Shown here: positions 38,753 to 48,500 of the stretch, piece by piece
How positions within the stretch are numbered: position 1 is the first letter of the stretch
Layout: the number at the start of each line of letters is the position of its first letter
Assembly: GCA_017992695.1 (NCBI GenBank)
Contig: JAGOOC010000017.1
Location: 1-53,697, forward strand
From: Bacteroides sp.
Lineage (GTDB): Bacteria; Bacteroidota; Bacteroidia; Bacteroidales; Bacteroidaceae
Length of the DNA: 53,697 nucleotides
Direction of reading: 5' to 3'
Notes under the pieces: generated by a model
Seen by the model: the letters and a program-made list of their open reading frames with translations, nothing else
What the model was told of the DNA's origin: nothing
Databases searched by the model: none
Position numbers and translations under genes: made by a program

Positions 38753-39817
38753 ATGAATATAGCTGCTTTATTATCCGGAGGTGTCGACAGCTCGGTTGTC
38801 GTACACCTCCTTTGTGAGCAAGGACTTCGTCCTTCTCTTTTTTACATTAAGATAGGTATGGAGGGTGCCGAGTACATGGACTGCTCGGCCGAGGAAGACA
38901 TCGAACTTTCTACCGCCATTGCGCGCAAGTATGGTTTACCGTTCGAGGTAGTCGATCTTCATCGCGAGTATTGGGAGGGCGTAGCTTCCTATGCCATTGA
39001 CAAGATTAAGCAAGGACTCACCCCCAACCCCGATGTGATGTGCAACAAGCTGGTTAAGTTTGGTTGCTTTGAGGAGCGTGTGGGCAAGCATTTTGACTTA
39101 ACGGCTACGGGGCACTATGCCACCACCGTGCGGCGCGATGGTAAAACGTGGTTGGGCACGGCTCGCGATCCGCTCAAGGATCAAACCGACTTTCTGGCAC
39201 AGATAGACCACCTGCAAGTATCCAAACTGATGTTTCCCGTGGGTAACCTGATGAAGCATGAGGTGCGTGACGTGGCCTTGCAAGCCGGCTTGCCCAGTGC
39301 CCGACGCAAAGACAGCCAAGGCATCTGTTTCTTGGGAAAGATCAATTACAACGACTTCGTTCGTCGCTTTCTGGGCGAACGCGAAGGGGCTATCATCGAA
39401 CTCGAGACCGGCAAGCGGATAGGTACCCATCACGGTTATTGGTTTCACACCATCGGTCAGCGCAAAGGGTTGGGACTGAGTGGCGGTCCGTGGTTCGTGA
39501 TTAAGAAAAGTGTGGAAGAGAATATCGTTTACGTGTCTCACGGCTACGATGTAGCTACGCAATATGGGTACGAGTTCAGGATGCCCAACTTTCACTTTAT
39601 CACCGAAAACCCGTGGACAAAGGATAATAAAGAGGTAGCGGTTACCTTCAAGATTCGCCACACGCCCGAGTTTATCAAGGGGCAACTCATTCAAGAGCCC
39701 GATGGCATACGTGTTCGTTCATCCGAAAAACTGCAAGGCATAGCACCGGGGCAGTTCGGAGTAGTGTACGACGAGGGAGCGCAAATCTGTGTGGGTAGTG
39801 GAGAGATTCAAATGTAA
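38753..39817 (+). CDS. mnmA: tRNA-specific 2-thiouridylase
   Basis: A 354-residue PP-loop enzyme that puts sulfur on U34 of glutamate, glutamine and lysine tRNAs. PP-loop SGGVDSS at 8-14; catalytic Cys97 in [12 protein letters not shown] and persulfide Cys192 in QGICFLGK, the usual pair. Full length. Bacteroides often has two MnmA copies; which this is cannot be told here. Its end overlaps the end of the convergent LuxR-type gene by 10 bp. Confidence 0.94.
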   Translation: MNIAALLSGGVDSSVVVHLLCEQGLRPSLFYIKIGMEGAEYMDCSAEEDIELSTAIARKYGLPFEVVDLHREYWEGVASYAIDKIKQGLTPNPDVMCNKLVKFGCFEERVGKHFDLTATGHYATTVRRDGKTWLGTARDPLKDQTDFLAQIDHLQVSKLMFPVGNLMKHEVRDVALQAGLPSARRKDSQGICFLGKINYNDFVRRFLGEREGAIIELETGKRIGTHHGYWFHTIGQRKGLGLSGGPWFVIKKSVEENIVYVSHGYDVATQYGYEFRMPNFHFITENPWTKDNKEVAVTFKIRHTPEFIKGQLIQEPDGIRVRSSEKLQGIAPGQFGVVYDEGAQICVGSGEIQM

Positions 39818-40473
39818 TATTCGGTCAAGTCTACAATGCCGGCTCTCATGGCATATTTGGTGGCTTCGTGCACATTGTTAACACCCAGTTTGCGGAAGAT
39901 ATTCTTGCGGTGGCTGTTGATGGTGTGAAAGCTGAGCGTTTTCTCGGCAGCAATCTCTTTAGTGGTTTTACCCGATGCGATGGCCTTGAGAATAACCTTC
40001 TCGGTTGCAGTAAGCAGCTGATCCATAGGGGCTGTAGTAGGCAGGGTAGTGGTTGACCCGTTGTTGGAGAGCAGCAAATTGCTAATGTGGTTGCAAACAA
40101 ACCGTTCTTTTCGTGTTGCACATTGCAAGGCAGTTAGTATCTCCTCTTTGGAGCCCTCTTTCATCACCACGCTAAACGCGCGACTGCTAAATAGTACTTG
40201 CCGCAGAAAACTCATGCTCAGCTCATCCGAGAACAACAACCAGTCGGTCTCCTTAAACCGCTGTTGCACCACCATCAGCTCCTCTGCACCGGTAATGTCG
40301 AATAGCGTATAATCCAGAATAATCACTGCCGTGGGGTGCAAGCGCAACGCTGCAATCAACTCCGCCTTGTTGTCTGCCTCGAGTATCAACGATACCTCTT
40401 TCTGTCTGCTCAGCAGAAACATCATTCCTGCTTTGCTGATATCTTGGTTGTCTGCAATGATATATGCTCTCAT
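39808..40473 (-). CDS. Response regulator with LuxR-type HTH
   Basis: A 221-residue protein starting at ATG 40473 (a longer frame to 40524 runs through the promoter). Receiver-like domain at about 1-120 with phospho-acceptor Asp54 in [10 protein letters not shown]; LuxR/NarL HTH at about 150-215 ([22 protein letters not shown]...[16 protein letters not shown]). No histidine kinase is in the window, so it is an orphan here. A -7 box (40502-40509) lies inside the preceding terminator, giving a leader of about 20 nt. Confidence 0.92.
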   Translation of the reverse strand: MRAYIIADNQDISKAGMMFLLSRQKEVSLILEADNKAELIAALRLHPTAVIILDYTLFDITGAEELMVVQQRFKETDWLLFSDELSMSFLRQVLFSSRAFSVVMKEGSKEEILTALQCATRKERFVCNHISNLLLSNNGSTTTLPTTAPMDQLLTATEKVILKAIASGKTTKEIAAEKTLSFHTINSHRKNIFRKLGVNNVHEATKYAMRAGIVDLTEYYI

Positions 40474-40493
40474 AAATGGTTCGAATAAAAAAA

Positions 40494-40536
40494 CTCCACT
40501 GCAAATGTACACTTTTTCGCGCAATTTGCAGTGGAG
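40494..40536 (-). terminator. Terminator of the DUF4251 gene containing the next gene's -7 box
   Basis: A perfect 13-bp inverted repeat: CTCCACTGCAAAT (40494-40506) and ATTTGCAGTGGAG (40524-40536). Read on the minus strand it is followed by seven T residues, a textbook terminator for the gene ending at 40576. Its 3' arm contains TACATTTG (40509-40502), a match to the -7 box for the LuxR-type regulator. Confidence 0.75.
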
Positions 40537-40575
40537 AATCGTCGAGTTATTAACGATAAAACTACGAGTAGTTAT

Positions 40576-41154
40576 TTACCAAGAGCGTCCTTTGAAAACA
40601 CTCGACTGGTCTAATGGAATCAAATTGCCGTTTAGCGTAAGCGTATTCGAGTTAAAATTAGGGTTCACCGTTACCATGGCCTTGTTTCCGCCGTTGGTTA
40701 ATGAGATGAAAACCTGAGCCGAAATACCAATGCCCTGCACGCTGAAGTTACAGTTTACATTTCCTTTCTTGTCCGTGCTGATCTTCATGTCCGATGCAGT
40801 ACCATCTACGGTTACCCCACCAATGCCGTTAGGTTCCGGGTATGAGGTGTTAAACGCAATCTGTACAGTGGTGCGCTGTTCGTTCATCATGACAAAGTTG
40901 GTTGTAGCTGATACGAAAGCACTCCGTCCGTTGCGAAAGATCACTTGATCGGCTTCGAGTACAAACTTTTTATCCTTCAAGGCCAGTACAGCCTCTTCAT
41001 AAGAAAACGCATTGAGCACACTCTCTTCGGCTTTCATCTTAGCTCGTTTAGCATCTCTTTGTTCTTTACGCGACTGTTTTGATGACTCTTGTGCTACCAT
41101 CAGGGTCGAAGCACTGATCAATACTAAGGTGACTAATGCAATAAACTTCTTCAT
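40576..41154 (-). CDS. DUF4251-family exported protein
   Basis: A 192-residue protein with a signal peptide to about residue 21 (LMVAQ), a short charged helix (KQSRKEQRDAKRAKMKAEE) and a beta-rich domain of the type annotated DUF4251 in Bacteroidetes (KKFVLEADQVIFRNGR, then NGIGGVTVDGTASDMKISTDKKGN and a C-terminal GRSW). Function unknown; probably periplasmic or outer-membrane associated. Confidence 0.82.
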   Translation of the reverse strand: MKKFIALVTLVLISASTLMVAQESSKQSRKEQRDAKRAKMKAEESVLNAFSYEEAVLALKDKKFVLEADQVIFRNGRSAFVSATTNFVMMNEQRTTVQIAFNTSYPEPNGIGGVTVDGTASDMKISTDKKGNVNCNFSVQGIGISAQVFISLTNGGNKAMVTVNPNFNSNTLTLNGNLIPLDQSSVFKGRSW

Positions 41155-41221
41155 AATTCGTATTGGTTTAGATTGAATACTGTTGTTCGTTTATTGAAAA
41201 ACAAGCCTTAGCGCATATTTT

Positions 41222-42649
41222 TCATCTCTTTCGCACGATTTTATACCCTATGGCGGCAACGACAACACTCATTAACGGACTGATGATGTTGAAGAAACAA
41301 TAGGGTAGGTAGGTCAAAGTAGGCACACTCAATATGGTAGCCTGCGTCATGCCGCAGGTGTTCCACGGAATGAGCACGGAGGTTACCGTAACCGCATCTT
41401 CGGTGGTGCGACTCAACAGTCTGCTTTCGTAACCTTTTTTCTCGTAGATATCGCGAAACATGTTACCGGTCAAAATAATGCTGATGTATTGATCGGCCGT
41501 GGCCAGATTGAGAAAAATACCCGAACAAGCCGTACCCGTCACCAAGGTTACTGTACTCTTCATAAAGCGCACAAAAACGGAGGTAATGCTGCCCAGCATA
41601 CCGCTTGCCGTCATTGCACCACCAAAGCACATGGCGCAGAGAATGAGCCAAACCGTATTCATCATTCCCGCCATGCCGCGTGTAGCCACCAACTCGGTTA
41701 GTGCCACACTTTCCGTATGCAGACTGGTGCTGCCGTAGAGGGTCATAACGAGTCCTTTGAAAAGAGAGTCGACTCCTTGCCCCACGCTTCCGGCAATTTC
41801 GTGCAGCAGTTCGGGCTGAAAGATGACTGCACACAGAGCCGCCATCGCAGTCGATAGAAACAGCGTGATGATGGATGGCACTCGTTTGGCTATGAGTACG
41901 CCTGTGGCTACCGGAACCAACAATAGCCACGGAGTGATGTGAAACTTACCGTAGAGCGAAGCTGCAAACCGGGCGATGTGCGTGGTATCACCAATTTCGT
42001 GCGTGAGCCCGGCTATGGTGAATAGAATGAGCGTAATAACAAGCGAAGGCACCGTGGTAATGAGCATGTAACGAATGTGCTTGAACAGTGGCGTGTCGGT
42101 AACCGATGCTGCCAACACAGTTGTATCCGATAACGGTGATACTTTATCGCCGAAATAGGCTCCTGAAATGATGGCTCCGGCTATCCACCCGTCGGCAAAA
42201 CCTTGTGCTTTGCCTATGCCCATGAGCGCAATGCCAATGGTAGCAATGGTGGTCCACGAGCTGCCCGTCATGACAGATACCAGTGCGCAGATGATGCATG
42301 TGGAGGCTAAAAAGAAGCTGGGATGAATGATTTGTACGCCATAATAGATCAGCGTAGGTACTACGCCGCTCACCATCCAAGTGCCACTCAACGCACCGAT
42401 AATGAGCAAGATGATGATAGCAGTAGCTACGCCCGAGATATTGTTGGTAATGGCTAGTTCGTAGTCTTTCCACGGAATGCGATATACGGCCATGCCGATA
42501 AATACGCAAACACCCGTGGTTGTTAGCAGGGCTACTTGACTGCCACCGGCAAGCGCATCGCTACCAAATGTGCTTATGATAGCAAACAGTAGTGCCACCA
42601 AGAAAAGGATAGGTATCAGTGATACGAGTGGTGAAGAAACTTTCTTCAT
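41222..42649 (-). CDS. nhaC: Na+/H+ antiporter, NhaC family
   Basis: A 475-residue membrane protein with about 11-12 helices. NhaC signatures include MTGSSWTTIATIGIALMGIG, AGAIISGAYFGDKVSPLSDTT and LIPWNTCGM. It exchanges sodium (or a related solute) for protons at the inner membrane. A -7 box TACCTTTG lies at 42701-42694 on the minus strand, 45 bp upstream. Confidence 0.92.
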   Translation of the reverse strand: MKKVSSPLVSLIPILFLVALLFAIISTFGSDALAGGSQVALLTTTGVCVFIGMAVYRIPWKDYELAITNNISGVATAIIILLIIGALSGTWMVSGVVPTLIYYGVQIIHPSFFLASTCIICALVSVMTGSSWTTIATIGIALMGIGKAQGFADGWIAGAIISGAYFGDKVSPLSDTTVLAASVTDTPLFKHIRYMLITTVPSLVITLILFTIAGLTHEIGDTTHIARFAASLYGKFHITPWLLLVPVATGVLIAKRVPSIITLFLSTAMAALCAVIFQPELLHEIAGSVGQGVDSLFKGLVMTLYGSTSLHTESVALTELVATRGMAGMMNTVWLILCAMCFGGAMTASGMLGSITSVFVRFMKSTVTLVTGTACSGIFLNLATADQYISIILTGNMFRDIYEKKGYESRLLSRTTEDAVTVTSVLIPWNTCGMTQATILSVPTLTYLPYCFFNIISPLMSVVVAAIGYKIVRKR

Positions 42650-42693
42650 GTTCTTGAATCCAATGTTAAGCGTCGTTGTATAGGTTTAGGCTG

Positions 42694-42701
42694 CAAAGGT
42701 A
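42694..42701 (-). promoter_or_regulatory. -7 promoter box of nhaC
   Basis: The minus strand reads TACCTTTG in the 91-bp gap before nhaC. Confidence 0.5.
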
Positions 42702-42740
42702 ACACAAATCTGATAAAAACTATCTTTTTTCTGCTAGCTC

Positions 42741-43166
42741 TTAGTTGATTGTGCGCCTCTGCCACCAATAGCGAAGGAAGAGCAATCCGGTGAGCATGAG
42801 TGCCAAGGACAGTCCCGTGTAAAAAACGGAGATAAAACGGTCGGGGAGCAACTGCCAGTTGCGCACCGTGAATCCAAGCGTAATCATAAAGCCCATGACA
42901 ACCCATCCTTTGGCGTCGAAGAATGCAAACGGACAGCTTTGATCTGTTTTCTGCTCGATGCGTTGCGTGTGCTTTCCATACAACCTCTTAAAAATGAGGA
43001 AGAAGAACAACAGAAACACCACTGTTGCCTGAACCGCTTTGAGGAGAAAATGCTGTGGATTGTCGAATCCTACCAGCAAGCCAACCCGTAAAATGTTGGC
43101 TCCTGCTATCAGCCAAACTAGGCCGGCAGTGAGAAGTAATGTTTGTCTGTTTACGTTAAATTTCAT
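42741..43166 (-). CDS. Small integral membrane protein of unknown function
   Basis: A 141-residue protein with four predicted membrane helices and a short cytoplasmic-type loop with KRLYGKHTQRIEQKTDQ. No known family is recognised. It lies 24 bp downstream of pbpC on the same strand, so it is probably the last gene of the alpha-2-macroglobulin/pbpC operon. Function cannot be inferred. Confidence 0.75.
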   Translation of the reverse strand: MKFNVNRQTLLLTAGLVWLIAGANILRVGLLVGFDNPQHFLLKAVQATVVFLLFFFLIFKRLYGKHTQRIEQKTDQSCPFAFFDAKGWVVMGFMITLGFTVRNWQLLPDRFISVFYTGLSLALMLTGLLFLRYWWQRRTIN

Positions 43167-43190
43167 CTGTTTTGTATATCAATAGGTGAG

Positions 43191-45551
43191 TTACTCTATA
43201 TAAAAGGTGGTCGAGAGTGTGTTTCCCGCTTCGTCTACTGCCGTGAGGCTATGCTTGCCCCGAGTAGGCAACAACGATACGTTGTGAAAATCGGCTGTTT
43301 GCATCAGGTACGTATCATCGAGATGCCAATATATAGTGGCATGTGGATGGGTGTGCACTAATTCGACGGTAAGCTGTCCGGCTGTTCCATCCAATTGCTT
43401 GGGCATACGAATACGCGCATTGGCCGGTGGGTAGATGAACTGCATCGGTTGGTGGTTATCCTCGCCACAACCTGGTTTAAAAGGAGGAAGCTGACGGTAT
43501 TCGGGGTGTTGCTGTTTGTAATACCATTCTTGTACGGGGGGCAGCGTAAACCAACTTTTCTGCACGGTAGACTCGGTGCGCGCACAGTTTTCGTAAAGGC
43601 GGAAAGCTTCGTCGCTCGATAAGGTTACGGCATGATGGTAAGGGCAAGTCTCCGTTTTTAGCCCTGCAGGGAGAATGAGCATCGTGTCTGTCTCTTCGCA
43701 GAATCGTCCCTTCAGGTGACCCGATAGGCGACACACTTCGGCATCGATGAATACACCTGCAGGTTGTGCAAACCAAGCCGATGGGGGCAAGAGGTTGAAG
43801 ATATCGAACAGTACAGGGCCGGCAGTGCGTGCACCCACCAGTCCGGGTTTTCCTTCGCCTGTAGCGTTGCCTACCCATACACCCACCACATAGCGAGGGG
43901 TGATGCCTACCGCCCAGGCGTCGCGAAAGCCGTAACTGGTACCCGTTTTCCAAGCGATGGGCTGCATAGAGGAGAGCAAGCGCCAATCGATCTCGTCGGG
44001 GCGGTTCACTTCGCGCAAGGTTAAGAGTGTTTGATAAGCTGCACCGCGATCTATGGCTGCATGGCGATTAGTGTTTGCATCACGATCCGAATGTACTTTC
44101 AAGTGATTGCGCTCATCTTCTTCTTCCGTTTGATGCAATACCGTGTGCATTGTTACAGAAGCTTCGGGCAGAAGACTTGCAGCTACTTTTCGGTAGGCTT
44201 CTGTTACCTCCCATAGTGTTGCCTCGGCACCACCCAGAATGAGTGAGAGCCCGTAGTGCGAGGCCGGTTTGGTAAGGGTAGTAAGTCCTAATCTTTTCAA
44301 GTAACTATAAAACTTGGGTACGCCATAATGCTGAAGCATGCTTACCGTGGGGATGTTGAGTGAGCGAGCAATGGCCTGCGAAGCCGGCGCTGCACCTTCG
44401 AACTGCTGGTTAAAGTTTTGCGGTGTAAAACCGTTGATGTTCATCGGTATGTCTGCCACCAGCGTGTTGGGCAGTAACGCTCCCTCGGACAGCATGGCAC
44501 TGTAGAGAAACGGTTTAAGAATGCTCCCTGTGCTTCGGGGCGACCGAATGACATCGACCTGATTGCCGGACAACTGTTTGTTGAGGTGCGTGTTTCCGCA
44601 ATAAACAAGCACTTCACCTTGTGCTACATCTGCCACGACCACCGCCAAGTTGCGGATGTCGCTTCGCATGAACTCCCTGTTCCACCGCTCTACCACCGCC
44701 TCTACTTGCAGTTGTAATTCACGGTCAATGGTCGATTGATGATATGCTCCTTGTTGGGTTTGATAGTACCGATCGACTAAGTGTGGGGCCGTTTGGGGCA
44801 AAGGGCGAGGCTCTTGCGCAAGTGGTTCGGCAAGCGCAAGCTCGTAGGTCGATTGATCGATGGTTCCTTGTTTATATAACTCACCCAGCAACCTATTTCG
44901 TTTGCGAAGTAAGGTTTGTCTTCCTTTGGTTAGGTGAATCATCGCAGGCGCATTGGGCAATACGGCCAACATAGCGGCTTCGGCCCACGAAAGTGCTTCG
45001 GCCGAATGGGCAAAGTAGCGCCATGCGGCCGCATCAAGCCCCACCACATTGCCGCCAAAGGGAGCGTGTGAGACATAAAGCGCCAATATCTTCTCTTTCG
45101 AATGGCTGAACTCGAGCCGAGTAGCCCAAATCATTTCGATGAGTTTCTCGCCGATGTTGCGGTCGGTATTTCCGCGTGCCAGTCGGATGGTTTGCATGGT
45201 GAGGGTGCTTCCACCACTTACTATGCGTTTAGCTTTCAGGTTCTGCTGCGTAGCGCGCCCAATGGCGAGCAGATCGACTCCCCAATGGCTGCGAAAGCGA
45301 TGATCCTCGAAAGCGATGAGACAGGCTTCTACTTTGGGTGGAACGGTACTGCGTGGTGGAAAACGCCACTGCCCATCGATAGCGATGCGTGCGCCCAGCA
45401 AGGCATTGTGCCGATCGGCTACAACAGTAGCGTAGGGCACCCGAAACAGCTCTCGGGGCAGGCAGCAGAGGTACCAAACCAACAGCAACAGCCCGATGGC
45501 TGCTACTGTTTTGCCCCGTTTAGTAGCGGGTACCAAGTCTCGAAACTTCAT
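43191..45551 (-). CDS. pbpC: Penicillin-binding protein 1C
   Basis: A 786-residue bifunctional-type enzyme starting at ATG 45551 (a GTG lies one codon earlier). Membrane anchor at about 15-30; glycosyltransferase domain with catalytic Glu82 in FEDHRF and SGGSTLTMQTIRLARG; transpeptidase domain with SILK (Ser343, Lys346), SLN (397-399) and KTGT (535-538); and the C-terminal PBP1C domain with CPYH and repeated beta structure. It lies 16 bp after the alpha-2-macroglobulin gene. This pair is conserved from E. coli (yfhM-pbpC). Confidence 0.95.
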   Translation of the reverse strand: MKFRDLVPATKRGKTVAAIGLLLLVWYLCCLPRELFRVPYATVVADRHNALLGARIAIDGQWRFPPRSTVPPKVEACLIAFEDHRFRSHWGVDLLAIGRATQQNLKAKRIVSGGSTLTMQTIRLARGNTDRNIGEKLIEMIWATRLEFSHSKEKILALYVSHAPFGGNVVGLDAAAWRYFAHSAEALSWAEAAMLAVLPNAPAMIHLTKGRQTLLRKRNRLLGELYKQGTIDQSTYELALAEPLAQEPRPLPQTAPHLVDRYYQTQQGAYHQSTIDRELQLQVEAVVERWNREFMRSDIRNLAVVVADVAQGEVLVYCGNTHLNKQLSGNQVDVIRSPRSTGSILKPFLYSAMLSEGALLPNTLVADIPMNINGFTPQNFNQQFEGAAPASQAIARSLNIPTVSMLQHYGVPKFYSYLKRLGLTTLTKPASHYGLSLILGGAEATLWEVTEAYRKVAASLLPEASVTMHTVLHQTEEEDERNHLKVHSDRDANTNRHAAIDRGAAYQTLLTLREVNRPDEIDWRLLSSMQPIAWKTGTSYGFRDAWAVGITPRYVVGVWVGNATGEGKPGLVGARTAGPVLFDIFNLLPPSAWFAQPAGVFIDAEVCRLSGHLKGRFCEETDTMLILPAGLKTETCPYHHAVTLSSDEAFRLYENCARTESTVQKSWFTLPPVQEWYYKQQHPEYRQLPPFKPGCGEDNHQPMQFIYPPANARIRMPKQLDGTAGQLTVELVHTHPHATIYWHLDDTYLMQTADFHNVSLLPTRGKHSLTAVDEAGNTLSTTFYIE

Positions 45552-45567
45552 CACTTCATCGTCATTT

Positions 45568-48500
45568 TTATCTGTTCACTTTTATGCGCCCGGCTTTGGT
45601 GCGTGCTTGTGCGTTTACATCGTACATGGCCTCGCACTGTACGGCAGGCAACACGAACTCACCGGCATAGGTGGCTTGCAGGCGAACGGTGAACGTCTTC
45701 GACTCTCCCTCGCGCAAGTCGAAGTAGGTGAGCACACGGTCGTCGCGGATATCTTGGTAGCTGTAATTTAGTGAAGCGGTTTGTCCGGCTAGTCGCTTGT
45801 TGTATATCTCCCATCCCGAAGGAATGATATGCGTCAGTGCTACGTTTGTATAGTCGGTTGTACCGCTTACGTTGGCTACGGTTACCACGGCTTGGAAATC
45901 GGTTCCTTGCTTCAGTTGCTCCACGTTGATGGCGGCTCCGTTAAGGTCGGTGTAGCGCACATCGAGGCGGAGGTTGTTCGACAGAGCAGGGAGGGTATCC
46001 TTCAACAGCTGTGTGCGCACAATTAAGTCTACTTTCAATGCACCGCTTCCTTGTTGCTTCACTGTTACCACGCCGTTTCGAGGCGATGTAGCGATGGAGG
46101 CAGTGTAGATGGGCTTCGCCGATTTCACTACCGGTTGCTGTTTGCCGTTAAGCGTCCAAGTGAAGTGAAGTGTGCCCGACATGGATTCGGCCAGTCGGCC
46201 CATGGCCAATAGCGAGAAGGCGGTAGACTGGGTGCTGAATGCGCTTTCGTTGGCTAAGTTGTTCGACACCCTTTGAGCCTGCGTAAGTGCCTGTTGGTTA
46301 CGCTTCATCAGCAGCAGGGTTTCCAAGATCATTGCTTCGTCGCGCCCACTCGACCCGTAAACGGGATTGTTGGGCGAGTAGGGGGCAACGGTGGTTTGTG
46401 CCTTATACACCAACTCCTCTGCCGGCTTCATTTTGCCGTTTAAGGCGTATGCAGCTGCCAGTCGCCAGCGTGCCTGAGGCGATAGATCGGTCATCTCTTT
46501 CATTCGGTTCATCGCACCCGGCTCGGGCGATGCTGCCAGCGCAAGGGTGTATAGGCGGTAGGCCTGTTGCATAGCTGTCTGTTGGTAGTCGGTGCGCTGT
46601 GCTCCGCTTAGCGGTTTCTTGTTTTGTGCTTCGCTCAGCGGTTTCCAATTTTGTGCCGCCATGCGTTGAAAGCGCTTCCAGCGCTCTAGCACGGAGGCGT
46701 TTACTGCATATCCCTTTTCCTGTGCCAAGGCTAGAAACATACCCGCATAGGAGGTTATCCATTCGTTGGCTGCTGCATTTCCCGGCCAGTATACGAATCC
46801 GCCATTAGGCAGTTGGCGTGCATACAGTTGCCTGATGGCTTCCTGAATACTGGTTTGCGTGGCTTTGGTCTCTGCATCGGTCAGGACTTTGAACCGGGCG
46901 AGGTAGAGCAGGGGCAAGGCCTTAGAGGTGAGTTGCTCAGTGCAAACATGGGGGTAGTCAGTGAGAAAATCCATCCGGCGGCTCAGGTCGACTGATGGCA
47001 GACGCGATGCTTCGAGTCGAATGCTGCTCTCTGCTGCTGTAGCACCTGCCTGCTTGTTCGAGGCTGCACCTATAGCCGAGTTTGCTGTGCTTTGTAGGGC
47101 ATAGGTTAGTTCGGCTTGTTGGCCGCTCTCTATCCACTTGCTCTGACGCAGGGTAATAGCGGGGTTGGGGTTGCGTACTTCTATTTCGATGGTCTCTTTC
47201 GTGGTTTGTCCGCCACCACTCGCTGTAAGGAGGATAGTCTCTTTGCCAGTCTTCGCACCGGTTTTTAGTCGAAAGAAGAGCAGTTGGTCGCCCGTCTTGG
47301 CAAAGCGAACCGTCTGGTGTGGGGCGCCTGCCAGCTGCACCTTGCCCAAGGTTGAGGCTACCGAAACGGTTACCTCTTTCACGTTGTTTTCCATAGCAAA
47401 CACGTTGACAGGTAGCAACACCTCTTCTTGCGTGCTCAGCACACGGGGTAAGGTGGATAGCAACATGAGCGGCGTGCGCACGGGGGTTGTTTTTTCCGCT
47501 TCGCCGTAAGCGCCGTCTTGTCCTGCCACGACCATGGTGCGCACACTGCCTACATACATGGGTAGGGTGATGCGGTGCGTTTGGCTCTTTCCCTTGCCCA
47601 AGGCAAAGGGGCCGAAGAATTTCACTATCGGCTTGAAGCGGTTGGCTTTGGCATCCGATGGTTTCAGTGCCTCGTCGCCACCGGTGCTGAATAGTGCACT
47701 GTAACTGCCGCTAAAGGCACCCAATACACTATCAAACATGTCCCACGTGCGTATGCCAAGGGCTTCGCGTGCGTAGAAATCGTTCCACGGGTCGGGTGTT
47801 TTGTAGTTGGTCAAGTCGAGCAACCCATCGTCTACAATCGCCAGGGTGTACGTCATCGGTTTGCCGCTCTTTTCACTTACGCTCACGGTGAATGGTGTCT
47901 CGGGGCGTAGCACGGAGGGCATACTGATTTGCGGTTCGAGCACCGTTTGGCGGTTACTCACAAATACAGGCATCACGCCATACATGCGGATGGGTAGGTC
48001 GTTTACCGTTTGCGCATGAGGTTGCAACAGGCTCACGTGCAGGTATACATTGGGCGCCATCTCGGGCGTTACCTTAAACTGATACTTGGTATCGCCTTTG
48101 GGCGACACGTCGATCCATTCGCGATGCATCACTTCCGATCCATTCTCTAGAACGATCAAGGCGCGTCCTCCGGCTGCAGCAGGGATGATGGCGGTTGCCG
48201 TTTCGCCCGGCTCGTATCTCTCTTTATCGATGGAGAAGGAGAGCATCGTGATGCCGCTGGGGTCTGTCTTGTTCGAGCGTCCGCGCCAGTCGGGCCAGTC
48301 TACATAGATGGTTCCTCCGGTGGCGTGTCCACTCTCTCGGTCTTTGACGTAGACTAAGTAGCGCCCCCAGTCGGGGTAGTTTACACGAAAGCGAATTTGT
48401 GCCTTTCCGCCTTGCGTGCTCAGCTGCCCGGTGGCTACGGGGGTGTAGGCACTGCTGTTGATGTAGGTTTCAAATGACTCGTTGGCATTGCTCCACCACC

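Noticed and set aside
46403-46762. Frame on the minus strand inside the alpha-2-macroglobulin gene
   Set aside because: Overlaps the real gene in another frame, rich in Arg, Thr and Ser, with no start signal.
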